Shown here: piece after piece, positions 6,841 to 16,095 of the stretch
Numbering within the stretch: the stretch's first letter is position 1
Layout: every line of letters starts with the position of its first letter
DNA from: Leuconostoc palmae
Lineage (GTDB): Bacteria; Bacillota; Bacilli; Lactobacillales; Lactobacillaceae
NCBI RefSeq assembly: GCF_019656075.1
Contig: NZ_BPKZ01000005.1
Location: forward strand, 1 to 64,000
Direction: 5' to 3'
DNA length: 64,000 nt
Program-made: the position numbers and the translations under genes
The notes under the pieces: generated by a model
The model's database searches: none
Seen by the model: the letters and a program-made list of their open reading frames with translations, nothing else
What the model was told of the DNA's origin: nothing

Positions 6841-7611
6841 ATGACGACGATTCCTGAATTATTTGATTTAACAGGTCGAGCTGCAATTGTCACTGGTGGG
6901 GCATCCGGACTTGGTCAATACTATGCGCAGGCTTTGATTGGTGCTGGCGCCGATGTTTTTGTGGTTAGCCGTTCCGAAAAAGGTTGGCAGGAACTCCGAC
7001 AGTTTGCAGCATAACATGGGCGACAAGTTGTGTTTATGACACAAGATTTAACTGCTGAACAAGCCGCTATTAATGTCATTACTGAATTTAAAAAGCATTT
7101 TGAATCGTTAGACATTTTGATTAATAATGCAGGTGTTCAAATTCGTAACGATATCGTGAGTTATCGTGATGAAGATTGGCAAAAAGTAATTGATATTAAT
7201 CTTAATGCACTGTATTATTTGTCACATGAAGCCGCTAAAGTGATGATTACACAAAAATCTGGGAAAATTATCAACATTGGCTCCATGCAATCGTTTCGAG
7301 CTGGAAAATATATTTATCCCTAGGCAGCTAGCAAACATGCTGTCGTTGGTTTGACCAAAGCGTATGCAGATGCGCTGGCGCCTTATGGTATACAGGTCAA
7401 TGCGTTAGCACCAGGTTATATCGACACAGATATGACGAAAGCTTTGCAGGCAGATGAAACACGCAATACAGAGATTCTTAATCATATTCCAGCTGAACAC
7501 TGGGCACAACCGTCGGAACTAATGGGGACGATAGTCTATCTCGCTAGTTCAGCTTCTAATTATGTCATTGGCGCAACGATTCCTGTTGATGGCGGCTACT
7601 TATTACGTTAA
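6841..7611 (+). pseudogene. kduD-type short-chain dehydrogenase with two in-frame stops
   Basis: One continuous frame of 256 sense-equivalent codons matches the KduD/gluconate-5-dehydrogenase group of SDR enzymes: AAIVTGGASGLGQ (NAD(P) motif), LDILINNAG, SGKIINIGSM (catalytic Ser region), ASKHAVVGLTK, LAPGYIDTDMTKAL and VDGGYLLR at the end. TAA at 7012-7014 and TAG at 7321-7323 interrupt it. The second stop is at the position four residues before the Lys of ASK, exactly where the catalytic Tyr of YxxxK should be. A good ribosome site (GGAGG) remains before ATG 6841. The gene is dead unless both stops are sequencing errors. Confidence 0.92.
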
Positions 7612-7644
7612 AAAAAGAGACCACCTGTTGAGGGTCTCTTTTTT
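7612..7644. terminator. Terminator after the kduD pseudogene
   Basis: AAAGAGACC pairs with GGTCTCTTT (9-nt loop) and is flanked by A and T runs, so it could serve both strands. Confidence 0.88.
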
Positions 7645-7657
7645 AGTGACGTCATGG

Positions 7658-7741
7658 TTAACGTTTAGGCTGCACTTTTAATACAAACAAGAGTAATAAC
7701 GATAAGATTGGGACAATAATCATGACTTGGTAAACAGACAT
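7658..7741 (-). pseudogene. Possible C-terminal remnant of a membrane transporter
   Basis: The minus strand encodes 27 residues: a single hydrophobic helix (VMIIVPILSLLLLLFVLK, with one Leu run approximated) followed by a basic tail ending in KR. No ribosome site precedes its ATG, and an in-frame stop lies just upstream. This looks like the last transmembrane helix of an MFS-type permease left behind by deletion; kduD-like genes often sit next to such transporters. A chance ORF cannot be excluded. Confidence 0.3.
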
Positions 7742-7847
7742 AAAGGCTCATCTTGATTCATAGTTATGCTAAAACAAGTAATCGAAACACTGCTTTTTAT
7801 TAGGGATCTCAATTACTTTACAGTTTATATAAATCAAGAGTAAATAA

Positions 7848-7882
7848 AAAACTTTCCCGTACAGTGTGGAAAAGTTTTTAAA
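7848..7882 (-). terminator. Terminator of the DUF3042 gene
   Basis: On the minus strand a stem AAAACTTTTCC with GGAAAGTTTT (one bulge) is followed by a T-rich stretch, right after the gene that ends at 7893. Confidence 0.7.
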
Positions 7883-7892
7883 AAATTAAACG

Positions 7893-8075
7893 TTAAAAGC
7901 GTGATTGGTGTGCAGAAATACTACGGCGAATAGCTTGCTTAGAAACTTCATCATGGTGCTCCTCAGCTTTTTGAGCTGGCTTCACAATTGTTTGGCGATA
8001 GCCAATAGCTGAAGCAGCAGCGACAAAAGCAGAAGCAATAATGCCAACGAAAACGCCTGATTTAAATGATTTCAT
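7893..8075 (-). CDS. DUF3042 family small membrane protein
   Basis: This is a 60-aa protein beginning MKSFKSGVFVGI, with one hydrophobic segment (about residues 6-26, Ala/Ile rich) and a basic, His-containing tail ending SISAHQSRF. It fits the DUF3042 family, which is conserved in Lactobacillales and has no known function. The start is ATG 8075, preceded by AAAAGAG; the longer open frame upstream is rejected. It is monocistronic and divergent from the GDPD gene. Confidence 0.8.
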   Translation of the reverse strand: MKSFKSGVFVGIIASAFVAAASAIGYRQTIVKPAQKAEEHHDEVSKQAIRRSISAHQSRF

Positions 8076-8147
8076 AATATTCGCTCTTTTCTTAAGTTTC
8101 TTAAGTCCTATTATCAACTATTTTAGTCTATTTGTAAATGAGTTTAG

Positions 8148-8153
8148 TATAAT
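8148..8153 (+). promoter_or_regulatory. -10 box of the GDPD gene, leaderless geometry
   Basis: TATAAT at 8148-8153 is 6 nt from the ATG at 8160, so transcription should start on or next to the start codon. No good -35 is seen (AGTCTA at the 17-bp position). There is no Shine-Dalgarno sequence. Confidence 0.6.
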
Positions 8154-8159
8154 TGAACT

Positions 8160-8909
8160 ATGAATAAAAAAACAGAAATTATTGCACACCGAGGTTATCG
8201 CATTGTTGCACCCGAAAATACAATTCCTGCTTTTGAAGCAGCGCTGGCTTATAATCCAGATATGTTAGAAATGGACGTACATCGTACTCAAGACGGTCAT
8301 TTAGTTGTTATTCATGATGAAAAGGTTGATCGAACAACCAATGGCAGTGGCTATGTTAAAGATTTAACATTAGATGCAATTAAGCAATTAGATGCGGGAA
8401 GTTATAAAGAACCTCGCATGATAGGCATTAAAATTCCAACACTTGAGGAATTTTTGACCTTTTTAAAAGAGAAAAATTATGATAAAACATTACTATTAGA
8501 AATTAAGACAGATCATGTAGCATACCCTAATATTGAAAAAGAAATCGTTGACATGATAGGTTTATTTCAGCCAACATATCGGGTAATTTATCAAAGTTTT
8601 AATCTCGAGACATTAAAAATTGTACGTCAGTTATTACCTCAAGCCGAAATTGCGGCGTTAGTTTTTTCAACAACGCCTAAGGTGTATTGGCTTAAATTTT
8701 GTGGTGTTTTTGACTATATTCATACTGACATTCGGATATTAAAACATAAACCCAAATTTTTGTGGACTTTTAATCAACATATTCGAACATGGACAGTTGA
8801 TAGCGAAGATGATATGCGTATAGTTTTTAAATCACAATTACCTGGTTTAATAACTAACCAAGTTGCTTTAGCAGTTAAAATTCGTGCAGAGATTCAAGGT
8901 GAAAAATGA
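8160..8909 (+). CDS. Glycerophosphodiester phosphodiesterase
   Basis: This enzyme hydrolyses glycerophosphodiesters to glycerol-3-phosphate and an alcohol. The 249-aa protein has the GDPD signature: IAHRGYRIVAPENT at the N-terminus (catalytic His plus Arg and Glu), LEMDVHRTQDGHLVVIHD (metal-binding Glu/Asp and second His), and LLEIKT. No signal peptide is present, so it acts in the cytosol like UgpQ. Its last codons overlap miaA by 4 nt, so the two form an operon. Confidence 0.93.
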   Translation: MNKKTEIIAHRGYRIVAPENTIPAFEAALAYNPDMLEMDVHRTQDGHLVVIHDEKVDRTTNGSGYVKDLTLDAIKQLDAGSYKEPRMIGIKIPTLEEFLTFLKEKNYDKTLLLEIKTDHVAYPNIEKEIVDMIGLFQPTYRVIYQSFNLETLKIVRQLLPQAEIAALVFSTTPKVYWLKFCGVFDYIHTDIRILKHKPKFLWTFNQHIRTWTVDSEDDMRIVFKSQLPGLITNQVALAVKIRAEIQGEK

Positions 8910-9808
8910 ATAAAATACTTATAATTACTGGGCCAACGGCATCTGGGAAAAGTGATTTAGCCATTCAGATGGCAGAAAAATATAATGGAGAAATTGTATC
9001 TGCAGATGCTATGCAAATATATCGCAAGTTAAATGTCGGCACTGCAAAAGTAACAGTAAGTGAACAAAAAAAAGTACCCCATCACTTAATTGATATTGTA
9101 GATATGACAGCACAATTTTCAGTTGCTGAATTTTTGGAAAAAGCTGATGAAGTTGTCCTTGATATTATTTCGCGCGGAAAATTACCTATTATGGTTGGCG
9201 GAACAGGATTCTATGTTAAGGCTTTTATTGGTGAAGCAACTCTTGATTTTGTTGCTAGCAATTCAGATGAAGTTAAGCTGTTAAATAAAGAGCCTATTGA
9301 CACTCTTGTTGCACAATTAAAGCAATTAGATAATGATTTAGCTCATCGTGTTGATTTAAAAAATAAGCAGCGTGTTGTTCGTGCAATACAAATTGCACGT
9401 CATGGTAAACATTCTGATATACAAAAACGGCCGGATTATGATTCGCTAATTATTGCTATTGATTGGGAAAGAGAACTTCTTTATCAACGTATCAATTCGC
9501 GTGTTTACAATATGATTGATAACGGGTTGATTGATGAAGCCAAATTAATTTTAGAAGCTGGTGGAGAAACTATTCAAGCAGGAAAGGCAATTGGATACAA
9601 AGAATTATTTCCATATCTGGAACATAATATGTCACTAGAGACGTCAATTAGTCAGATTCAACAAGATTCTAGAAGATATGCGAAACGCCAATTGACATAT
9701 TTGCGTCATCAAATTCCTGGATTAGTCTGGATTGATGGTTATCATGCCAAAGCAGTATTATCAAATAAAATAAATAACTGGTTAAATAAAAAAACACATG
9801 TCAATTGA
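8906..9808 (+). CDS. miaA: tRNA dimethylallyltransferase MiaA
   Basis: MiaA transfers a dimethylallyl group to A37 of tRNAs reading codons that start with U. GPTASGKSDLA (residues 9-19) is the P-loop, followed by VSADAMQIYRKLNVGTAK and GGTGFYVKAF, all diagnostic. The length of 300 aa is normal. It starts within the GDPD stop (ATGA overlap). The last codons are part of a 34-nt palindrome and overlap the convergent antiporter gene by 8 nt. Confidence 0.97.
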   Translation: MNKILIITGPTASGKSDLAIQMAEKYNGEIVSADAMQIYRKLNVGTAKVTVSEQKKVPHHLIDIVDMTAQFSVAEFLEKADEVVLDIISRGKLPIMVGGTGFYVKAFIGEATLDFVASNSDEVKLLNKEPIDTLVAQLKQLDNDLAHRVDLKNKQRVVRAIQIARHGKHSDIQKRPDYDSLIIAIDWERELLYQRINSRVYNMIDNGLIDEAKLILEAGGETIQAGKAIGYKELFPYLEHNMSLETSISQIQQDSRRYAKRQLTYLRHQIPGLVWIDGYHAKAVLSNKINNWLNKKTHVN

Positions 9809-9821
9809 CATGTGTTTTTTT
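9788..9821. terminator. Perfect palindromic bidirectional terminator inside two coding ends
   Basis: A 34-nt perfect palindrome (A-run, ACACATGTCAATTGACATGTGT, T-run; the core is 22 nt and is given here only by its two symmetric halves ACACATGTCAA/TTGACATGTGT) is centred between 9804 and 9805. It encodes the final residues and stop of both miaA and the antiporter, so both proteins end KKTHVN. Confidence 0.93.
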
Positions 9822-11912
9822 ATCAGTTACTAAACTGTCCAAAGTTTCGTTTTGTTGTAATTGAAGTGATTGCGCTTGATTAATTTCAGTATAGAGTACG
9901 GTTGCCATCGCATTTGGAATCATATTTTGGTCTAGTTGTTGCTGTACGTAGTTATATTCTTCCTGAAAAGCGCGGATAAATAGTGTGTTATCCACTTTGA
10001 CTGTACTAGTACTATAATCACGTCTAATTAGAGAGAAATAGTGATCGAATTCTTTTCTTACCATATTAATGTCTTGATTACTTGTAAGATGCTTTTTAAT
10101 CCTAGAATCAAGTAGAGAATCCAAATACTTATCTACTTGATTAATGACTTGAGTATTTAAATCCAATAACCTATTTCTTATATCTAACCAATCTTGTTTT
10201 TTATCTTGGTGGTCTTGTAGCCATTTTTGTCGACTAGATAATTTTTGTTTCTTTGTGTATTGACCGTTTACGATATGCCATTTGAAATGATTTACTGTGT
10301 ACTTGATACGTCGATAAATTTGTTTTAAAATTCTATTTTTGGTATTCAATAGCTGGATTTGTTTACTAGTAAATCTATTAATAATCTTTTCATAAGCAGC
10401 TATCACATTATCATCATATTGTTCTGTAATAGTTTGACTATGTAAATAATCTAAAATAAATTGTTGTGTTTCGTTTCTCACAGTTTGGTAACTATCTTCA
10501 AGGGCTTGCCTATCAGATGATTGATAAAATCCTTTTTGAGATTGTAATTGGGATGTTAATTGTTCTCGTTCGTCATGTTGAGGAATAATGCGACGCATCT
10601 GGATAGTAGCATAATCTACCATTGCATCTCTCGTTTCGTTTAATTGAGCAAGTGTATATGACGCAATTTTCTTTGGTAACAACACTGGCAAGGCAATCGC
10701 ACTGATAATCATACTAATTATGATTACTGTTGTTGCAACAATAATTAATTCTTCTCGATAAGGGAAAGTATGTCCAGCAATAGTTTTTGGTAGTGAAAAA
10801 GCCATCGCTAATGTAACTGTACCGTGAACACCACTAATCGCAAAAATTCGAGCATTAAAACTATGCTGTGGCGCATTATGTTCTTCAAATAACGTTTCGA
10901 AAGTTGGATTATCCTCTTGCCGAGCCCAAACGAATCTAACTAAAGAAGTTGTAATATAAATCAGGATAGCCAAGCCAATTAATTGTAATGTCATCATTGT
11001 GCCATATGATGACATGACATGCCAAACAGTTGGTAAAGAAATACCTAGAATAATAAAGACGACAGAATTTAACACATTTGCAATAGTTTCCCATACTGTA
11101 TTTTGTGTGAGTTGAACATTTGTAGACGTTAATTTAAGTTTGCTAGATTCCCAATTATGAACAATTCCTGTTGCAACAACAGCTAAGATACCAGAAGTAT
11201 GACAATATTCGGCTAACATATAGACGACAAAAGGTGTTAATAAGCTAATGGGGATGATGGTAGTTTCCGGTTTAGTTGTTCGAAAGCTAATGTTAGTACG
11301 TAACCAAACAATAAAAAAACCAGTTAAAATTCCGACAATAACACCACCGATTGAAACAAATAAAAACTTAGATAGACCGCTGAAAAAAGAAATGGAGCCA
11401 CTTTGTAGAACGGATAAAGCTAAATCTAGCATAACCAAACCCGTTGCATCGTTAAATAACGACTCTAGTTCCAATGCTTCATTGACACCTTCTGGCATTT
11501 TTGTAGTGGCTGTTAAAGATTTAACGGCTACAGCATCAGTGGGGACAACAATAGCTGCTAATGCGATTGCTAAAGGCAAAGTCCACTTTGATTCAAACCA
11601 GTTAGCTAATAAACCAACGGCTGCCGCAGAAACTATGGCTAAAACAACTGAAAGTATAAAAATAATACTAAATCTTTGTCGTATTTTCGAAAAAGATTGT
11701 TGCTGCCCATCTAAAAACATTAATGGTGCAATAACAACAAGCATAAAAAATTCCGGTTCTAACTCAAAATCATGGAAAATATTTGTAAATGATAAACATA
11801 CCCCCACAATAATAAGAATAAACGCATCAGGTATTTTCGGTATAAATTGTTTGATGATATTAGTGCCGATGACGCCAATAATTAATAAAAAAATGGTATA
11901 TAGAGTATTCAT
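9801..11912 (-). CDS. CPA1-type Na+/H+ antiporter (NhaP-like)
   Basis: This 703-aa protein exchanges Na+ (or K+) for H+ across the plasma membrane. The N-terminal about 410 residues form 12 or so hydrophobic segments. They include LALAAIVVPTDAVAV and LESLFNDATGLV, the conserved transport-site region of NhaP/NHE proteins (ND motif). The C-terminal about 290 residues are a hydrophilic, Gln- and Lys-rich cytoplasmic domain, likely helical. The start is ATG 11912 behind TAGGATT. It is monocistronic and convergent with miaA. Confidence 0.9.
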   Translation of the reverse strand: MNTLYTIFLLIIGVIGTNIIKQFIPKIPDAFILIIVGVCLSFTNIFHDFELEPEFFMLVVIAPLMFLDGQQQSFSKIRQRFSIIFILSVVLAIVSAAAVGLLANWFESKWTLPLAIALAAIVVPTDAVAVKSLTATTKMPEGVNEALELESLFNDATGLVMLDLALSVLQSGSISFFSGLSKFLFVSIGGVIVGILTGFFIVWLRTNISFRTTKPETTIIPISLLTPFVVYMLAEYCHTSGILAVVATGIVHNWESSKLKLTSTNVQLTQNTVWETIANVLNSVVFIILGISLPTVWHVMSSYGTMMTLQLIGLAILIYITTSLVRFVWARQEDNPTFETLFEEHNAPQHSFNARIFAISGVHGTVTLAMAFSLPKTIAGHTFPYREELIIVATTVIIISMIISAIALPVLLPKKIASYTLAQLNETRDAMVDYATIQMRRIIPQHDEREQLTSQLQSQKGFYQSSDRQALEDSYQTVRNETQQFILDYLHSQTITEQYDDNVIAAYEKIINRFTSKQIQLLNTKNRILKQIYRRIKYTVNHFKWHIVNGQYTKKQKLSSRQKWLQDHQDKKQDWLDIRNRLLDLNTQVINQVDKYLDSLLDSRIKKHLTSNQDINMVRKEFDHYFSLIRRDYSTSTVKVDNTLFIRAFQEEYNYVQQQLDQNMIPNAMATVLYTEINQAQSLQLQQNETLDSLVTDKKTHVN

Positions 11913-11995
11913 GAAAATAATCCTAACGTTTTAATGGCTTTTGATTACACCACGTATTATAACAAAATCATTTAATACATTACATTATGAAGAAA

Positions 11996-12024
11996 TGAAC
12001 ATCGTTTACCTAAAAGTGTATAAT
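11996..12024 (+). promoter_or_regulatory. Promoter of pepN
   Basis: TGAACA (11996-12001) and TATAAT (12019-12024) are 17 bp apart, about 33 nt before the pepN ATG. Confidence 0.6.
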
Positions 12025-12056
12025 GAAGATATTCTAATCATTTAGTTGAGGTAAAC

Positions 12057-14603
12057 ATGGCAGAATTCACACAATTTTACAATTTTTTTAAACCCAGTCA
12101 TTACGATGTATTTATAGATATTAATAGGGATACTAAAACTTTTTTTGGTCAGACTGTTATCTTTGGTGAGGCGATGGCGAAAGAGATATTTCTGCATCAG
12201 AAAGACTTAACAATTACCTCTGTAAAAATAAACAATCTATTGACTAACTATCAAGTGATAAATAATCAAGATGCCGTATTAATTGATTTACCAGATGTGG
12301 GCGATGATGTTATCACAATTAATTATTCCGGTGACTTAACGGACACGATGATGGGTATATATCCATCATATTATGAAATAGATGGCGAAAAGAAACAAAT
12401 TATAGGAACACAGTTTGAAACTAATTTTGCACGTCAAGCTTTTCCTTGTATTGATGAGCCAGAGGCCAAGGCAACATTTAGTCTTTCATTGAAATTTGAT
12501 GAACAACCAAATGAAATAGTGCTTGCAAATATGCCTGAAATACGAGTTGAAGATGGCATACATTATTTTGATAAGACCAAACGTATGTCAACCTATTTGT
12601 TAGCTTTTGCTTTTGGAGAACTGCAATCAAAGCATACTAGAACTAAAAGTGGTGTCAATGTTGGTGTATATGCTACTCGAAATCATGATCATAAAACATT
12701 AGATTTTGCTTTGGATATTGCGAAATCTTCGATTGAATTCTTTGAAGATTATTATCAAACACCATACCCATTACCACAGTCAAATCAATTGGCATTACCA
12801 GATTTTTCGGCAGGTGCAATGGAAAATTGGGGATTAGTCACTTATCGTGAAGCTTATCTTTTGATAGACCCTGAAAATACTGCTATTTCAACTCAAAAAA
12901 CTGTAGCTACTGTGATTGCTCATGAACTGGCACATCAATGGTTTGGAGATTTAGTCACAATGAAGTGGTGGGATGATTTATGGTTAAATGAAAGTTTTGC
13001 TAATATGATGGAGTATGTTGCAATTGATGCAATTAAACCAGAATGGCACATCTGGGAAACTTTTCAAACATCTGACGTACCAATCGCCTTGAAACGTGAT
13101 GCCACTTTTGGTGTACAACCTGTTCATGTTGATGTGAAACATCCAGATGAAATAGATGCGCTATTTGATCCAGCCATAGTTTATGCTAAAGGTGCTCGAT
13201 TATTAGTAATGGTTAGAGGATTGATTGGCGATAATGCTATGAGATTGGGGTTGAAAAATTATTTTGCAAAACATCAATATGCAAATGCAACAGGAAATGA
13301 TTTGTGGCAAGCGTTAGGTGAATCCTCAAATGAAAATATCGCTGAAATAATGCATGCATGGCTGGAAAAGCCTGGGTATCCAGTAGTCAAGGCTGAAGTT
13401 AAGGAGGGTAATTTAGTCCTCACACAATCGCAATTTTTAATCGATGAAAGCCATAAAACTGATCAACAGTGGTTTATACCTCTGAATAGTAATTACAAAA
13501 ATGTGCCTAAAATAATGGATCAGAAAACTATCGTATTGGGTGAGTATCAGAGTTTAAGAAATCAAGAGAAAAAGGCTTTTAGGATCAACATAGGGAATGA
13601 TTCACATTTTATTGTTCACTATGATACAACATTATTGCAAGATATCATACAAAATATTGAAAAATTAAATGCCATTGACAAATTACAATTACTGCAAGAT
13701 CTGCGCTTGTTATCAGAAGGACATCAGACTTCATATACAGAGATAATACCTTTATTATCAAGGCTTTCGTCTGATAAATCTGCGATTGTTAATAATGCAC
13801 TGTACCGTATTGCTAATAATTTAAAGCAATTTGTCGAAGCTGATTCAAAAGAAGAAAAAGATTTGCAACAATTTTTTGGACAACTAAGTGATGAGCAATT
13901 TAATCGGTTAGGCTGGCAACAAAAGCCACAAGACACTATAAATGATAAGTTAACAAGACCTTATATTATCTCGGCATCTCTATATTCTAAAAACAAATAT
14001 GTCATCAATAAAGGACATGAATTGTTTCAGAAATATAGCGGTGCATTAAACACATTACCAGCAGATATTCGTGCGCTTGTCTTGAAGAATGAAATGATTC
14101 ATTTCAATAATAATCAAACGCTATTCAATCAATTAATATCAGAATATACTAAAACAAATGATGCCAACTATAAAAGGGATATCAGATCTGCTATCTCTAG
14201 CACAACAGATATATTAGAGTTGCAACAGTTGATTAAGTTATTTCAAAATAACGCAGTAATAAAACCACAAGATTTGAGAGGTTGGTTTGGGGGTGTTTTA
14301 AATAATCCCAAAGGCGAGTCTTATGCATGGGATTGGGTGCGTCAGGAGTGGCCTTGGCTTGAAAAAACAGTTGGCGGTGATATGGAATTTACCTCATATA
14401 TTACAGTAATTGCTAGCATATTAAAAAACGAACAACGTTTGTTAGAATTTAAAACGTTCTTTCATACTAAACTGGATCAACCAGCAATCAAAAGAGAGAT
14501 TATAATGGATACTAACGAAATTGAAAGTCGAGTCGCATTAATTAATAAGTATGCTAGTACAGTTAATCATGCTGTTTGTCAGAATCTCAAAAGAGAGCTT
14601 TAG
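12057..14603 (+). CDS. pepN: Aminopeptidase N (M1 family)
   Basis: PepN is a cytosolic zinc aminopeptidase that degrades casein-derived and other peptides in lactic acid bacteria. The 848-aa protein has GAMENWG at about residues 253-259 (exopeptidase motif), HELAHQW from residue 289 (zinc ligands His289, His293, with Glu290 as base) and NESFA about 19 residues later (third zinc ligand). The C-terminal half is the ERAP1-like helical domain. It is monocistronic. Confidence 0.97.
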   Translation: MAEFTQFYNFFKPSHYDVFIDINRDTKTFFGQTVIFGEAMAKEIFLHQKDLTITSVKINNLLTNYQVINNQDAVLIDLPDVGDDVITINYSGDLTDTMMGIYPSYYEIDGEKKQIIGTQFETNFARQAFPCIDEPEAKATFSLSLKFDEQPNEIVLANMPEIRVEDGIHYFDKTKRMSTYLLAFAFGELQSKHTRTKSGVNVGVYATRNHDHKTLDFALDIAKSSIEFFEDYYQTPYPLPQSNQLALPDFSAGAMENWGLVTYREAYLLIDPENTAISTQKTVATVIAHELAHQWFGDLVTMKWWDDLWLNESFANMMEYVAIDAIKPEWHIWETFQTSDVPIALKRDATFGVQPVHVDVKHPDEIDALFDPAIVYAKGARLLVMVRGLIGDNAMRLGLKNYFAKHQYANATGNDLWQALGESSNENIAEIMHAWLEKPGYPVVKAEVKEGNLVLTQSQFLIDESHKTDQQWFIPLNSNYKNVPKIMDQKTIVLGEYQSLRNQEKKAFRINIGNDSHFIVHYDTTLLQDIIQNIEKLNAIDKLQLLQDLRLLSEGHQTSYTEIIPLLSRLSSDKSAIVNNALYRIANNLKQFVEADSKEEKDLQQFFGQLSDEQFNRLGWQQKPQDTINDKLTRPYIISASLYSKNKYVINKGHELFQKYSGALNTLPADIRALVLKNEMIHFNNNQTLFNQLISEYTKTNDANYKRDIRSAISSTTDILELQQLIKLFQNNAVIKPQDLRGWFGGVLNNPKGESYAWDWVRQEWPWLEKTVGGDMEFTSYITVIASILKNEQRLLEFKTFFHTKLDQPAIKREIIMDTNEIESRVALINKYASTVNHAVCQNLKREL

Positions 14604-14620
14604 TAAAAGCACTCTTTTTT
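14589..14620 (+). terminator. Terminator of pepN
   Basis: AAAGAG-A-GCTTT pairs with AAAGC-A-CTCTTT around loop AGTA, followed by T residues; the stop TAG lies in the hairpin. Confidence 0.8.
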
Positions 14621-14698
14621 ATTTATTATAAAAGTTTTATTTTATAGAGATAATCGCTATTAACCAATTTAATATACGGATATAATTTTTAAAAAATG

Positions 14699-14739
14699 TT
14701 AAACGTTTAATTGTTATTTGAAGTTAGTTGTGGTTTAAT
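14699..14739 (+). promoter_or_regulatory. Promoter and palindrome of the MFS gene
   Basis: TTGTTA (14711-14716) and TTTAAT (14734-14739) are 17 bp apart. Directly upstream, TTAAACGTTTAA (14699-14710) is a perfect palindrome with a central CG, similar to LacI/GalR-type operators or a degenerate cre. The protein that binds it is unknown. Confidence 0.5.
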
Positions 14740-14794
14740 AGTTAACGGACAAAATAACGGTTGTCAGTGAACAGCCATTTTGGAGGAAAATTTA

Positions 14795-16057
14795 ATGTCG
14801 TTAAGTCAAGTCAGTGCCGTTGCCAAAGAGGCTACGTCTAATAAAATGACTTCAGAACAAAAAGTTGTGCTTGGATCAACTACGCTTGGTTTTACACTTG
14901 ATCATATGGATGCAACTTTTCTGTCGTTTGCTTTAGCACCAATGATTGCTGAACTACATATCAGTGGTACACAAGGTGGTATTATTGCAGCAATGTCAAA
15001 CTGGGGTGCTTTAGTTGGTAGTGTATTATTTGGCATCTTAGCTGACCGTATTGGTCGAGTACGTGTGTTATCTTACACTATCATATTGGTAACATTTGCT
15101 ACAGTAATCTTGGCATTCTTAGATAATGCTTATACTATATATGCTTCACGTTTCTTACTCGGCATGGGAACAGGTGGTGAATACGGCGTTAGTATGGCTT
15201 TGATTGCTGAGAGCTTTAAGGCTAATAAAGTCGGTCGTGTGAGCTCTATTACTGCAATAGGCGGTCAGGTAGGTGCAATATTAGCAGCTATATTAGCTAC
15301 TATGATTATGCCTGCATTTGGATGGCGTGGATTGTTTATGATTGGTTTTTTGCCATTAATTGTGGTATATATTGTGCGCCGTCATATGAAAGAAACACCT
15401 GAATTTGAAAAGTTACAAGCCGATTATAAGTCAGGGAACAAAAAGTTTAGTTTTGCTTATATTGCTAACACACCAAAAAGAGCTTATACTTCCTTCGTGT
15501 TAATCATTATGTTGACAATACAAACAGCAGGTTACTACGGTTTGATGAATTGGCTTCCAACAATTATGCGTAAACAACTTGGTATTACAGCTACTGTAAC
15601 AGCAGGGTATGTTAATTTAGGTATGATTCCGATTATTATTGGCATGGCAGTGGGAATGATGACATTTGGCACGATTTTGGATAAAATTGGACCAAGACCA
15701 GCATTTGCAATATTCTTAATTGCTTCGGCATTAATGATATTTGCCTTTACTTTTGCCTTTAACATGTGGACATTGACTATTCTTGGCGCAATTGTTGGCT
15801 TCTTTTCCAATGGTATGTATGGTGGATTTGGAGCAGTCATTAGCCGATTATATCCAGCTGAAATCAGGGCAACTGCTGCTAATACATTGATGGGATCTGG
15901 GCGTGCTATTGGTGCTTTCTCATCTGTTGCTATTGGCTGGGTTATGGATAATTATAGTGTGTCAGCAGTATTATTAAGTTTAGCTACAATGTATATTGTT
16001 AGTTTAGTCTTTATGTTAACCATTCCTGATTTTAAGAAATTAGGACGTCAAAGTTAA
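14795..16057 (+). CDS. MFS transporter, aromatic/organic acid:H+ symporter type
   Basis: This 420-aa protein has 12 predicted membrane helices. FGILADRIGRVRVL is the MFS loop 2-3 signature, GGEYGVSMALIAE is typical of the AAHS and sialate/nicotinate-like groups, and YPAEIRATAANTLMGSGR lies in the second half. LDHMDATFLSFALAP near the N-terminus resembles the D-x-D region of AAHS symporters. The substrate is uncertain. The start is ATG 14795 behind TTGGAGGA; the frame also contains an earlier TTG that overlaps that ribosome site and is rejected. It is monocistronic with its own promoter. Confidence 0.85.
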   Translation: MSLSQVSAVAKEATSNKMTSEQKVVLGSTTLGFTLDHMDATFLSFALAPMIAELHISGTQGGIIAAMSNWGALVGSVLFGILADRIGRVRVLSYTIILVTFATVILAFLDNAYTIYASRFLLGMGTGGEYGVSMALIAESFKANKVGRVSSITAIGGQVGAILAAILATMIMPAFGWRGLFMIGFLPLIVVYIVRRHMKETPEFEKLQADYKSGNKKFSFAYIANTPKRAYTSFVLIIMLTIQTAGYYGLMNWLPTIMRKQLGITATVTAGYVNLGMIPIIIGMAVGMMTFGTILDKIGPRPAFAIFLIASALMIFAFTFAFNMWTLTILGAIVGFFSNGMYGGFGAVISRLYPAEIRATAANTLMGSGRAIGAFSSVAIGWVMDNYSVSAVLLSLATMYIVSLVFMLTIPDFKKLGRQS

Positions 16058-16095
16058 AAAAAAACACATGATGATATCATCATGTGTTTTTTTTT
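16056..16095. terminator. 40-nt perfect palindromic bidirectional terminator
   Basis: Nine A, then ACACATGATGAT mirrored by ATCATCATGTGT, then nine T (minor overlap at the ends of the runs). It is centred at 16075/16076 and shared by the convergent MFS and HD-phosphohydrolase genes. Confidence 0.93.

Noticed and set aside
11248-11934. 228-codon plus-strand ORF opposite the Na+/H+ antiporter gene
   Set aside because: It is antisense to a well-supported membrane protein, has low-complexity composition (Thr, Ser, Lys, Ile) and no ribosome site.
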